DNA of 64,000 bases from Helopsaltes ochotensis (GCA_013400155.1 VXBM01000007.1:2256861-2320860); one strand, 5' to 3'. Counted from the stretch's first letter, positions 50,456 through 62,608 are shown. Translations and numbers: made by a program. The notes: generated by a model not told the origin, from the sequence alone.

Positions 50456-50589
50456 CTCAGACCTTTCACTAATCTGTTGGCCAGCTCAATAGCCTTGTTA
50501 GTTCTATTCACTTCTTCCTGGCAGCGGATTTTCTCAGCTGTAGCCCTCTCAAAGGCAGTGGTTAAGGCAGCCAGGATTGTGTCTAGTTC
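50456..50589 (-). pseudogene. Dynein remnant 2: stalk coiled-coil 2 exon, still open
   Basis: 134 bases with canonical ends: acceptor TTTATTTGAAG before GAACTAGAC, donor CTGAG followed by GTGAGG. The open frame gives ELDTILAALTTAFERATAEK then IRCQEEVNRTNKAIELANRL then VKGL. This is the returning helix of the dynein stalk just before AAA5 and is highly similar to the DNAH9/DNAH11 pattern FEKATAEK.RCQEEVNQTNK.I.LANRLVK. It is the best preserved piece and shows neither stops nor frameshifts. Confidence 0.9.
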
Positions 50590-53500
50590 CTTCAAATAAA
50601 AACAGTAACAAACAACTTTAGACGTTGTAAGAACACGTAAAAATATTTCTGCTATCCCATTTTATATTGCTGAAAGTTAAATTACACAGTGCAAGAAAGG
50701 TGTAAACATTAACTGTGCTCAGAATTTTGTTTAGGTTGTTCTCTAAAGGTGGATTCAGGAAAACCTGGAGAAAAGCGGGGCTGGTGTTCTGATTTACCCC
50801 ATTTGTTCAGAACAGCCTTCAAAGTGAAATTACAAACTTGATCTTATATCAGCAAAAAAGGAATATCCCCTTTTCCCTGAGGATTCTGAACTGAAATTAA
50901 ATATATTTCTTACTACAGCTGTGTATCTTCTATGGGAGATCCCAAACTTGAAAAGACCGCTGTTTGGAAATTAAAGAAAGCAGAAGGGTTTAATGATAGA
51001 CAAAATACTTGAAAATGCACATGTTGATGCCCTTTGCTGACTTTTTCAGTTATATTATGCTTCCCAGGGCACACACTGTTTCTGAAAACAGCCTGAAATC
51101 CCTCACCACCTTAGATTTGGGAGCAAGCATCTCAGTGTCTGGTACATCAAAACATTTGAGCACACAAACAGTCCCACTAGGTCAAAGCCTTGGTTATTCC
51201 CAGAGGGGGGAGTGGAAGATAATTCAGCACGGACGACTGAACATGAAGACAAGAATGACGTGCAACTCCAGAGTCACAGGCAGAGCACCCAAATGAGTGC
51301 AGAGGATGCACTGCCTGGGGAGCTGATAAAGGGAAGGTCAGAAGGGTGCTGTAAGGCCCAGGCAAAGCAAGGCACTCCAGGACTGGTGTCACTGGGTGCC
51401 CGTGAACAGAGCCAGTGGCTGGGGCTGGGGCCATCCCGGCCGCCAGAGAAATGATTCTCTCCAGTAGCAAATATGTATTCCCTTCCACCTGGCAAATATG
51501 TGTCCATGCAGCTCTACTGAACTCCGTAGTATTCCCCAGGGAAGTCAGAGCTGAGCACTCTGGCTCCTGGGAGAGGGCTGTACTTTATCCCAGCCGTGCA
51601 GCTGACAAGATCAGTGCGCCTTGGGGAAGGCCAGGGTGTGCCCCAGGAATCTCCCTAGAGAAATGCTGAATGGGTGCCTCGAGTCTTCCTGCCTTTGAAG
51701 ACCCCATGGAGTGGAACCTGTGTGTATAATAGGACATTATAAGGAACTGTGTGATGGGAGAGATGGTTATTTTGTTGGGAAGGTTTGGAGAAATTTGGAG
51801 TACATTACAGCACAAGCATTTCTAAACGGGGCCCAAAGATAGCCTTTAAAGAAGGGCTCAGCAGTTTTGCAGCACCCACACAGCCTGGAGGGGCTCAGGA
51901 GTGGGCAGAGTGGGGATGGGTTAAAACCCTGCTGCTGCGAGCCCCCATGCGAGGGGAGCGAGGGCAGCACTGGTGTTAAAACATGTCCTGACGGCCAGGC
52001 CGAGGCACACTGACTGAATCCTGCCTCTCCTCCCTGCACAGGGAAGAAGATCCAGACACTGACTGAAAGCTCTCCATGCATGAAGAAAAGCACCTACTGT
52101 GCTTCCGAGACACATTATGTGGCTGCAGAGGCTGGGTATGTGATTCCATCATTTACCTGAAACTGAAAAATGTTAGTGAGTGATGAATTATACTGACAAG
52201 TACCTTTGCCAGTATTACGATGAATCATGTGGGAAATACCTCTGACAGAGGAAGATATTACAATAATTGAATTTAGAGGCTTCTAAGATGACCAAAAAAG
52301 GCTTTCTTGATACATCTAGTTGTCCTGACTCTGAAGTTCATTTCTTTGAGTCAATCAGGATTCCAGCTTTCCCCAAGATTTCTGTCTTTACTGCAATGCA
52401 CTCCTACAAATCTTGTTACTTGATATGTAACAGATATGTATTGCCTAAACAGAAATTAGGGTTGTCAGATGGATAGCAATAGATCTGTCTTCAGGTGAGA
52501 TCAAGGACCAGCCCTTAGGCACTGAAACTAAGGGAATGCAGAGAGGAAAAAAAGTGGAAAAGCTACCTGCTGTTCTGAGCATGGAAGCTGCAATGCTCAT
52601 GCTGAGGAGCAGAACTTGCTTGAAGATTTTTTTAGAGGTCGTTCAGGAATTAGGAAGGATTTTTTTACTGCAGTTTTGGCTCTACTGAGCCAGGCTGAAA
52701 TACATTGTGTGCTTCTCTGCCCTCAGACCATTTAGTGTTTGGCAAACCTTCCTCTAAAAGAAAAAAATTAAAATGAAGTATTGGAAGCAAAAATTTAAGT
52801 GGAAAACAGAGACATAAAAAATACATTTGTGTATATATATGTCTCTGTATGTGTGAATATGTATGTATATTTGACATACATACATGTACATACATTAAAC
52901 ATGTGTGTTTATGGTTGAACAACAAAAGAACAATTCCAATTCATGAAGGTCAAACTCAGCACTTGTGAAAGGTGCCAGAGGCTGTGAAAGTGCTGGCAGG
53001 AGCCATACAGGGAACTGGAAGTTGCCAGCTCCTCCATCTATTTTTTTTAGGGTTTTATCATATGAAACACTGTGTGCCAGGAAAAGTATGTAGCAGCTTA
53101 CTGTTGGGTAGAACTTCTTCCCTCGCATCCTTTTCTACCTCATTTGCAGTACGAGCACCCCCTCTCAGTGCCTTTACTCAGCTGGCAAGTTATCTGTGAT
53201 GTGGAACTGATTTGGGCAAGGACAGAGAGGCCAAACTGCAGGTGAATAGCGGAGCTGCACAGAATAACTTCCTATTCAGATGGAAGCCCAGAACAATCAG
53301 GCCCTTAATGTGTTACAATTCATTTGACTATTCACATTTTTGACTTTCAGTAAATAATGTACTAAATGGATAAAAGAATATACCATTTTTCCTTCTTGCC
53401 TCTGAGTTACTGATAACAAGACAAGTTCCTTCCCTTACAGTTTGTGCATATAAATGTGATTAATGTAAAAAAAAAGTGCCAAAATCTCTTTATCTTTCTC

Positions 53501-54109
53501 TTTTTTTTTTTTTTTTAAGCATTGCCCTTTTCAAAACAAGGGGAAATTCAGTATAGTTTCAGTGCCACAGTGATCAAACAGTGTCACATCACTATGGCAA
53601 TTGCTGCCCAGGCCAGGAATACAGATCAGCTTTAATTGTGCAACGCCTTATTGCTGGTGCATGTCAATCAGAACCTATGAATTGAGAAAAATTTGCTCTG
53701 TTCATTCTGTTAAATGATGTATCCAATTAAACCTGTTAGAATTCATGATCTTCAGTCAAGGTTAAATGAAAGTAGTTACTCCTGTCAGCTAGGTGATTAA
53801 ATGCTGCCTACATCAGGCACATTTATGTGCAAAATTAAAATTTTGGTATAAAGCATGAATCTTTATGCATGCCAGTTAATTATCTTGCGGCTCCTCCATT
53901 TATTAAATGCCCACTGCATTTCTTCTTAATCATCAGCTTCCTTTCAAAACTTATTCCATACACTACATTATACCAAATTTCAATGTTTAAAATGAAACGC
54001 TTTCTCAATGAAAACTTCCTCTTTTCAAGGGTTTGGCGGTTGCTATGTTACTAAAGATGGCCATTAACAGTTTTTGAGTCATTATGCAGAAGCTCTGTTC
54101 GTGTTGTTT

Positions 54110-54480
54110 TGCTCGATTCTGAGAGAGCGTTATAGGAATCCCTCGAGTTGCTGCCGTGGGGCAGTTCCTCCTCCCCAGAGCGATCTGAGTTCTGCTGCAC
54201 AGCAGCCAACTTCAGCACTCGGCAAGGCAGCGGCCGCGCTGTGCCAGCGGGCGGGGGCCGGGCAGCGCGGCGGGGCGGCAGCAGCGGGGCCGTGCNNNNN
54301 NNNNNNNNNNNNNNNNNNNNNNNNNNNNNNNNNNNNNNNNNNNNNNNNNNNNNNNNNNNNNNNNNNNNNNNNNNNNNNNNNNCGGCCCCGGGCGGGGCAC
54401 CGCTGCTGCCCTGCGCCCGGGGCTCAGGGGGCTGGCCCCTTCCCCTGCCAGCCTTCAGAGCCGTCTCAGAATTCCCTTTG
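54110..54480. promoter_or_regulatory. Small CpG island with a gap
   Basis: GC- and CpG-rich block (AAGGCAGCGGCCGCGCTG, GGGCAGCGCGGCGGGGCGG, CGGCCCCGGGCGGGGCACCG) flanking 87 Ns, inside AT-rich surroundings. It may be a promoter or an orphan island. The open frames crossing the gap have no recognisable similarity. Confidence 0.6.
54296..54382. other. Assembly gap (87 Ns)
   Basis: Run of N inside the GC-rich block; sequence unknown. Confidence 1.
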
Positions 54481-57051
54481 GAATCTGATGCGTCCTGTTT
54501 GCCCCAGGCAGCTCCCCTATTGCAATATCATATTTTAATTAGAAGAAAAATTATGTGTTGCATGCTTGAATTAAATTAAATTGCATATTTATATTTATAA
54601 GACACAGTATTGGCAGGATTTAAATGCTATATGAATTGAAGAACCAGAATACAGGTGTATTATAGTGATTTGTAGCTGAAACATTTGCTAGAAATGCACA
54701 CAACGCAGAGCAGTACCAAATGCTAATTTAATACCCTAAGACAACACTGTGCTCTTGCAAGCACAATTTCCCATATTCCATGTTAGCATTTATCCCCTTT
54801 CATTATGAAAAGGTATTAAGAACCTTTGTTACAAACAAGCAACATGAAAAATATGTCATACCACTTCACAACTACTAATGAATAATATCATTTAAAACAG
54901 ACTGGGAAATAAACTAGTATAACACATTCTACTCTACTAGTACTATAAATATTCGCAAGGTTGTTATTAAAGATAAATGCACACAGTAATTTTCTACTTG
55001 TAGGTTTTACAGGTATAATTTTGAATCATACAATATTTTTTAAAACACATCACAAGGATGGAAACCAACAAAAAGACTGACTGGCAGCAATTCCTTGTGA
55101 TCAATAGCTGACGTCTCCATCTATCTTTGAGGGCCCACATAAATTATATTGAGGCAGTATGAACCTTCAGGAGGAGTGATGTGATTAACTTGTTCAGGGT
55201 CACAATGGGGAGTGTCTGATCATACGGATTTTACACCTGTGGCATTGCTGTCCTGCGGCCACGTTTGTAGGATGCATTCTGCAGGTGCCAGCGGCTGCCC
55301 TGAGGTGCTGCCAGGGGGAAGGAGGGCTGTGGCCAGGCCAGCCTCAGCTCCATATTCCTGAGGGGCAGCTCATTTTGTCTTCACTGAGATCCGAAGCTGA
55401 GAACTCTGTTTCACAGCAGGTGAGGTATGAATGTCACACACAGATCCGTGCCCAGCCTGAGCCTTCTGGGGAAACCCTGGTGCAGTTGCAGCCGTGGCTG
55501 CCCCAACCTGCCCTTCCCAGACTACAATAGCCTCCATCCCAGGCCTTGGAAAGCAGACAAAAAGACCCTCTGCTGCACCCCTAGAGCTACAAATAATGTA
55601 CTTCTCTTTCCTGCCAGCTGCAGAGAAAACCAGAGATATTTTTTCCTGTTTTGTTCAGCAAATATAAGCTGTAAGTTAAAGCTCAATATCTTTAGATACC
55701 TCAACAAAAGAGGAAAAAAGGGAATCCACACTTAAAGAGAATAATTCCTCAGGGGCTCCGACAAGAGATGGCGATGTGCCAGGGAAGGTAGCGGGAGAAT
55801 AAGACCCTTTGCAGGATTCTGGGATGTCTATTGCTGAACTGCTTCAACTCACTTGAACTATCTAGAACTCATATTTAATTCTTCTTTCTCTACATATTCT
55901 TACTTTCACCCCAGTCCTCCAAAACCATATCATAAGCTGTGAACCCCAGGCCCAATGTGCCTTAATGTTACCCCATGAAACAATACTGGCAGGACAATTT
56001 ATTTCTGCTCAAAACAATTTCTCTGTCCTAAAATTGTGATTGTTAGGTTAGCATCCCATTGAGATGAGAAAAGGAAAGAGCTGCACTTTCAGGTTGTGCC
56101 TAAAATTTTAAGGAAGGCAAGCTGCACCGATTTATCCTTGGCATACTGTTTTATACCCATAAGAACAGAAAAAACTTCTCTTTAGTGGCAGATTAAATTG
56201 TGCAGAAATGGACTGACACTGAGAAGACAAACACTGCAGTCTGCTTAAACAGGCTGAGTCGCACATCAAAGGCTGCTTGGCCACAATATAATATAACTGT
56301 GTACACACAATCTTGGTTTATTTGATTTCATAAGCTACTGTATATTTAAAACACATATAAAGATCTAAAAAAAAAATGGCATGGAATTATATTTTAATAG
56401 ATAGATTTGGAAAGAATCTGTGATTTAGATTATATTCATTATCAGGAAACTTGCTTAAAAAGTAATTAATTGTATTTTATCCATTAATTCTCTCTCTTTT
56501 TGCTACAGAAACAAAACTAAAAACTATGGAATGGAAGGATCTTTTTAACTGAATATTATAAATGAATAGAGCAAGGGATGTTAATGTTTGTCATTTTCCT
56601 TATCTGTACACATGAATATGTTATATGCTCATTTCCATTGCAAATGGAACAACAGAATGATCATTGCAAACTGAAATATACTGTACATTTCATTTCTTCA
56701 TTTCTTTGAAAATACCACTGACAAAAATAATCAATTGCTAGTATTCTAAAGCTCTGCATCTCATTGAAGGAATTAATGGTGTCCATCTGGAATAAAGCAT
56801 GTCGTGTGTTCTGGAGGGTCATTATTATTCACTGCTGAAACGAAGTCAGCCTATGGAGCCCTGAACCATGACTGGACAATTGTGCAAGGCACTGTGCAAA
56901 CATGTAGTCATCCTGTTTCTTGCACACCTCTCCTGCACCTTGCCCACAATTAATGAAAGAAAAAAATGTATCATAGTTACATTAGTGAGGAAATACTGAA
57001 GAAGGAAAAGAACCTTTCGAGGTAAAAGACAAGCTTGTCACAAGAACAAAC

Positions 57052-57161
57052 CTGAAAAAAATGTCGGTGGTATAGTTGAAGTCATGATTAAGAGGTTTCT
57101 ATCCATCTGAGCAGTGAGGTTCTGGAGTGGCATTCCTGTAGAAGCCATGTAGGGGCCATTC
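57052..57161 (-). other. Open exon-like segment of unknown origin
   Basis: On the minus strand GTGCTCCTACAG precedes 110 bases that stay open through NGPYMASTGMPLQNLTAQMD then RNLLIMTSTIPPTFF and end TTTTTTTCAG followed by GTTTGT. Start and end phases agree (symmetrical phase 1). No family recognised, and it does not fit the dynein stalk. The closing site is a weak donor in a T-rich context, so chance is possible. Confidence 0.25.
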
Positions 57162-57589
57162 CTGTAGGAGCACACAAAACCTCCCAAGGGTTAAGAAAAA
57201 AATCACTCTGAGTTTTTTAGCTTTTTAGTACTCTGTGTTTACTTTGCAAAGTACAATAATATCTCCTTCTCATTTGGTCCCAGAGATTAAAAAAATACAG
57301 TGAGAGGTAGTGCCTAGCCTGAAGTATTTTTTTTAACCATCATAGACAGCAGAACCAAAGGAAGAAAGATCTGGAAGTGCAAGCATCAACTCTGAGCTCA
57401 AAATGACATTTGAAGATACGGGGAAAAACACCACTAAGACAGGCAAGAGGACTGATACTTCTCAGATAATGATGAGGCTCTGTGGGACAGAAAACAAAAA
57501 CTATGTAGAATATATAGACAGGAATAAAACCCTAGGATGAATATAGGACAGGAAGGTAAACTGCATCCTGCTGAATGGAGTGGGACTGA

Positions 57590-57690
57590 CATCCATGTAC
57601 ACTTGGTCTTACTGCTAATGGGACAGTGGGTCACATCCTGAACCCTTACTTATGCAAGTAATCCCACTAAAATCAATGGGAACCATGACT
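57590..57690. repeat. Palindromic MITE-like relic
   Basis: CCCTTACTTATGCAAGTAAT then CCCACTAAAATCAATGGGAA resembles the amniote element family with 'cccattgaaatcaatggga' flanked by 'ttactcatgtgagta'. Degenerate, edges uncertain. Confidence 0.45.
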
Positions 57691-60500
57691 GTAATGACTG
57701 CTTCCATGTCTCCACTAGGGATTGCAAGGTCAAGTCCATTTTCTGTGCAATATTGGATGAATGCTAGAAAATCAATATCTCTATTGAGACTTCTTCTTTT
57801 GGAGTAAAAATAAACCTGGACCATTTTGAGTTCAAATGTTCATTGTTCCTGGGTGTTTTTATAAATTCCTTTTGAAAGCAAAATGGTCAAATCAAAATGG
57901 AGTGAAATGCTCATCTTTTCGGTGTGTTTTACAGCTTATTGTTATACCTAGCTTAGTAATGCCACAGAGGTTAAAGGCAACTTCATAGTTTCTTTGTATT
58001 TAATCTTTATCTGTTAAAAAGAGACATTTTAGTTGTAGCAATTCTCTCTATTCAAATGAGTCAGGGCTGAGGGATAAGTGTGGAGAAAGAGAATGTCAGA
58101 GTCTATTATTTTAGGAATTTTGTTACTTGATGGAAACTTTCTGGTCTTTGCCATAGAAAATTCAAAGGAAGGGTTTTTTTTAGTAAAAATATTTTGGTGC
58201 CATCATGGAAATATAAGTCAATGTTATAAAGCATTGCTTTGGTCACATGGAAAAAAACTGTACTCAGTTCTGTTTACATTACAGGTTATTGTCATACTTC
58301 AATCACTATGGAGCACCTTCAACTATCATTTTGTTTAAAATGCCTAAACCTAGCTTGGGGTATTTATTCTTAATTTGCTACTAAACTACAATTAAACCTA
58401 CTTGTAAATGTGTCCAAATTGAATTTTCATACTGAAATATATTAAATTGCTGTGTTTGGTTCCCTTATACTTCAGTTGTGGTGGGGCAAAAGGAAATTAC
58501 AATTAATTCAAGGGATACAAATGAATTATTTTAAAGATTTTCTAATTGATTTATGTTTTTCTGTAAGCCCTTGATGGTTTGAATGAAATTTTAAGATGGA
58601 TGTCATTATGTTGGAGATACGATCAGCTTCATGTCTGGCATGAACAGTGGTTTACAAAAGAAGTAAAACAGCTAATTCCTAATATATTAGAAGTATAATA
58701 TCCACCAATTAAGCCACTAACAAATAGGAATTGGTGTGTTTTCTCTCAGAAACAGTTCCTTGAAATTTTGAGAAAATACATTCCAAATCTATTCTGCATC
58801 TCCTGCATTCGGTTGACCCAGCTCAAATATTTTCCCCAAGAAATTTCATTCAACAACACTTAATGGAAGGATCAGTTCTCTTTCAATCCACATTAGTGGG
58901 AATTATGGATGATCAAAAAATAAAAATGCTTTGATGCCCAGGTTTCAGCTAAAGTGATTGTATTTTTTCTGGACCAATACAAAAGTATGGACTTATCCTA
59001 GGATTCCAGCTCGGATGGATTTACTGGTGTGCTGGGGAGCAAATGCAAGAATGTGTTCAGTGCTCAGTCCCTTTTACCCACCTCTGCAGGGCTTGTTTCC
59101 CACCCGCTGTGTGACACATTAGCCGTAACTTCGTCCCCTCTTGCACCATTGCACACGGGACTGTGGTTTGGCTCTGCACTGCTAACAACATTATTGACAA
59201 AGCAATGCTCCTAAAGTTTAACACAATGAGCTGTTGTAGCACTTATTTACGGAATAACGTGCACTTTTCAGATGCTCCATGCTTCTATTGGTTTTGGAGC
59301 TGTATTACTCACACAAGATATTTAACTAGCACTAACAGCCTTAGAGTAGAAAAAACATGTAATTGAACATTCAGGAGAACAATTGGTGCCACTACAACCC
59401 CACACAAGCACAACACAATACTGCAGCAAGTAGTAACCTGTGTCTTCATGATGTGCCCTGCTTTACTTCATTATCTGGTTTTTATGTTATTATTGCAAAT
59501 GGAGTTAAGCCAAACCCCAAAGCATGGATAACAGTTTACAGTATGGTTTTTGGCTAGCTGTGCTGCCTACAGGATAAGATTAAAAATATTCCAGTTTTCG
59601 GAAAAGTATAAAAATTAGGCATCAAAGCAGGTCAGATACTTACATATATCTTTTTGATGTGTTCATGTGATAGGAGAGCAGATTGATAAAGGACAGAAGA
59701 AATGCTAAATATGCACCATGACAAACAGTGAAAAATTAAGTATTGTAACTAACATTAATTACACTCTAGCAAGATGAATAGGCTGCTCATCATTAATGAG
59801 AATGTACACCTTTGTCTAAGTTTCACATCTACCTGTGATAAATGTGCTAACAGCGATAGAATACATCATAGTAACATTTGAATTAACAGCACACTAATAG
59901 ATTGACATACAAGTGTGAATAAAGCATTTAATCATAAACATTATACCACACCCAACAGCAAATTTTCTTTTTTGCATATATATCAAGCAAAATAAATAAA
60001 CATTACAATTTTATTTCAGTTTATGCTGAGATAATCTAATGGTATTACCTCATACTATCCTAATATTTGTAATCCAGACTATTAGATACTTACATGGTGG
60101 CTTCTGGGAGACATTCAGACAGTTTACTTAAACAAGTAAGGGGGATTTCTGAATAGAAAGGGTGGGGCTTGATCTCAGGACAAACTACCCACTGACTCTT
60201 GCCCACGTGCCAGGGATGGAATACTCAAACAATCTTCATGATAGGTTGACTCCAATGCTTATGAAAGGATTAGTTTAATTTAGTTTTAATGAAAATTGAA
60301 GCAGGCCTGCTAGCTACAGTTCTTATCGATATCTTCAGTAGCCTTCTCTGCTGTTTCCAGCTTCTTTTTCCTGGCCGGGCGGCAGAGGGTGATTGAGCCA
60401 GGCATGCAGCAGGGGTGGCCAACACTGCCTCTTGTGCCTGCAGAGCCCGGAGCTGCAGCCACCTGGGGCTTTCCCATTTGGAGCAGCTGGGATGTGCAGC

Positions 60501-60544
60501 TGCCGTGCCGTGCCGTGCCGTGCCGTGCCGTGCCGTGCCGTGCC
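60501..60544. repeat. (TGCCG)n pentanucleotide repeat
   Basis: Nearly nine perfect copies of TGCCG inside a GC-rich patch (60.36-61.0 kb). The repeat gives periodic frames on both strands, including the RHGTARHGTA reading of the minus strand, which are not genes. Confidence 0.95.
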
Positions 60545-62084
60545 TCCACAGCAGCCCTAAGGGGAAGGTCCCCAGGTGACAATGCCAGACCACTGTCCCT
60601 GTTCACCCGCCATCCTCTGAACAGCCCCTGAGGCAGCTGGGCCTGGAAGCCCCCCTGTTTCTCTGTGAGGGGCCACCTTGCAGCATAGCTACCTTACCGA
60701 ATGCCGCCACTGAGAGCGCAGGGAAGTGCCCGTGCCCTGCTCCAGGGACTCAGCCAGTGCTGGCTGAGCAGGCACTGCAGCTGAGGAGCTGTCCAAGGAA
60801 GCTGGAAGCGCAGCTCGGTTACACGGCTCCAGCATCTCCCTGTTCTCCCTGGCAGAAGAGACCGAGGTACCCGAGTGAGCAGGGAGGGATGTTTGGCACA
60901 GAGCCAGAGTGCTCAGGCAACAACTGGCACAAGGACTCTTCCTCTCTCAGGTCAAGGCTCCAAGCACGGTTAGGAAGGGACGGGGCTGGATTTCACTGCC
61001 CAGCTTCTCTCAAGCACTGCTCCCAAAGTCTTCACTTCAATGAAGAGTTTGACAGGCAGAGATAAGAAAGTAGAGGGAAGGAGAACAGGAGGAATCTTCT
61101 GGCACAGTAGCAGCAAGTAGGGCTCTGTTACAAGTAAGACTAACCAATGGTGTAAAGACCAACTGTAATTCACAGAACAAACATTGTGAATTAGTTAAAT
61201 ATTGCCAAGAGGGAATTGCTTTAGCCTAATTGTTTCCTGAAGATTATTCAAACAGTGAAAGCTCATCAGTGTATTTTTTAATGCAATTAAGCAGATGGTT
61301 TAAAATACTTTAATTACTGCCAGGGCTCACCTAGGCTGCACAGTAGATGACACTGGACTTGTGTAGTGCCTGATATAAAACGCTGGTATAAAATACTGAG
61401 AGACATTATGTAAGCAATGTGATAATAATCAAGCTCAGTGAATCCATCTTCATGGACCACAAAAAGGCTCTGCAGGTCAACACGCCTATGGACACAAGGG
61501 AAAAACTGTGTTTGCTGTCATTCTTGTAAAGCATACTGTGCCAAGACAGCTTGTGCTGCTGGTCTGCTGGGGGAAAGCAAAGCAGCATTCCAGGGGGAAG
61601 GAAGTCACCACATGCAGAACAAGGCACACACACGTGGTCAGAGCACTTAAGTCTAGCTTTCCCCTTCTGTCTAAACTGACAGATCTCTCCAGGAGAACTG
61701 GAAGTCTTGAAAAGTAGCGTAGGGATTTCAAAGTGTTTGTATGTTTTATATTGTTCTACTGCCACACCAGCATGCAAGCCAGCAAGATAATACAGTATGA
61801 CTGCACTGGTAGCTGCCATACTCACATTGAAAGCATATATTTTCTTCTTTGTTACACTAAATGATACATTACCTTGCTTTCCCTTGCATTCCAACTGGCA
61901 ACTTATTGATTAGGGGAACACTTCTGGGCTTCTCCCTCCTATGTAATAATCTTTATAATTTCACATTTCTAAATGCTAAAAGCACACTAATGCAAGTGGG
62001 AAGAGTTTCCTCTGCTATTTCACATACTTAAGGAGAAGATGTTATCGATTCATATGTTTTACTCTAGAAGTGGTTTGCAAAGGC

Positions 62085-62225
62085 AATAAGTATTATTATT
62101 TTCATTTTAGCAAGAAGGAAAATGGCCCACAGATTGCCCAAGGTCACCCTGCAGATCAGTGAGAGAACCAGAATTAAATTCAGATCTTTTGGGTCTCTGT
62201 GCAGAGACTCTTCTGCTGAGCTATT
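62085..62225 (+). repeat. MIR SINE relic
   Basis: TATTATTATTTTCATTTTAG, AAGGAAAATGGCCCACAGAT, TGCCCAAGGTCACCCTGCAG, CAGTGAGAGAACCAGAATTA and TTCAGATCTTTTGGGTC follow the MIR consensus (attattatccccattttacagatg, gaaactgaggc, cttgcccaaggtcac, cagc, agtggcagagccgggattcgaaccca). Orientation is sense on plus. MIR elements are ancient and rare in birds, so divergence is expected. Confidence 0.85.
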
Positions 62226-62430
62226 TTTGGAAGCCTCCAAATGAAGCATAGCCACGACACATAACCCATTCTCACAGTTCAAAAGTAATTTATGACATTC
62301 AAAGTATTTTTTCTCTAGTATTTTTTTAATGGCTGTAACTATGAAGTGAGTTCTTTGCAATAGCAAAACAAGAGCTGAAAGAAGCAAAATCTTAAAATTT
62401 TGAGCTGAAGAAATTTACACTGGTTTAACT

Positions 62431-62608
62431 CCTACCTCCTGGACTCTAATGATGTTAAGCACTCTGTGCAGCAGCCACTGAAATTTTTTTGCACAAATTT
62501 TGAGTTGAACTTCGGGTCGTGGAGGCAATCTTCATTTACAGCTTTAATAATAACTGCAGAAAGGTATTCCTTATCAAAATAAATGCAGTTTTGCAGAAAT
62601 CCCTCTAC
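62431..62608 (-). pseudogene. Dynein remnant 1: stalk tip / microtubule-binding domain exon, frameshifted
   Basis: A good acceptor (TTTTTTTCTTTAG) precedes VEGFLQNCIYFDKEYL, then AVNEDCLHDPKFN, matching the dynein stalk pattern FLQ.LI.(Y/F)DKE....V...YL.DPEFNP. After KFVQKNF the frame breaks: the expected FAAAGLCxW block survives as AAA in a second frame, the following residues are missing, and NIIR plus QEV, corresponding to NI(I/V)(K/R)FYEV, appear in a third frame. This is direct evidence of at least two indels. In a working dynein this domain grips the microtubule. Confidence 0.85.

Larger units (their letters stand above)
50590..62430. other. Pseudogene interval between remnants 2 and 1
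   Basis: About 11.8 kb of mostly AT-rich sequence with a second CpG island (54.1-54.5 kb), a palindromic-element relic (57.6 kb), a TGCCG repeat (60.5 kb), an open exon-like segment (57.1 kb, minus) and a MIR relic (62.1 kb). The short dynein exon expected here (CDVEPKRQAL up to the start of coiled-coil 2) was not confidently found. Confidence 0.5.
24492..62608 (-). pseudogene. Axonemal dynein heavy chain pseudogene, outer-arm beta (DNAH9/DNAH11-like) class, 3' half
   Basis: Ten exon remnants on the minus strand, all in the order of a dynein motor: stalk tip/MTBD (62.5 kb), coiled-coil 2 (50.5 kb), post-AAA5 segment (38.1 kb), AAA5-AAA6 linker (33.8 and 33.0 kb), AAA6 (31.8 and 30.7 kb), C-terminal domain (27.0, 26.1, 24.5 kb). 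Axonemal dyneins are ATP-driven motors of ciliary arms, about 4,500 residues long. The intact stretches (RCQEEVNRTNKAIELANRL; FTIDSGELHNVSLGQGQE) are closest in my recollection to DNAH9/DNAH11. Several remnants have stops, frameshifts or lost donors, most of AAA5 and parts of AAA6 and the C-terminus were not found, and the conserved motor spacing is broken. Introns are present, so this is not a retrocopy. The 5' half would lie above 64,000. A living but divergent gene is unlikely given the breaks; parts may be transcribed. Confidence 0.85.

Noticed and set aside
60310..60385. Minus-strand RPARKKKLETAEKATEDIDKN, reminiscent of dynein coiled-coil sequence before CC2
   Set aside because: Generic coiled-coil composition next to a GC-rich TGCCG repeat; no acceptor or donor fits and the register with the next exon is wrong.
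60270..60631. ORFs with RHGTARHGTA or CRAVPCRAVP repeats
   Set aside because: Produced by the pentanucleotide repeat.
61406..61894. 162-codon minus-strand ORF with hydrophobic stretches
   Set aside because: No recognisable family, no promoter or splice context, competing ORFs in other frames.
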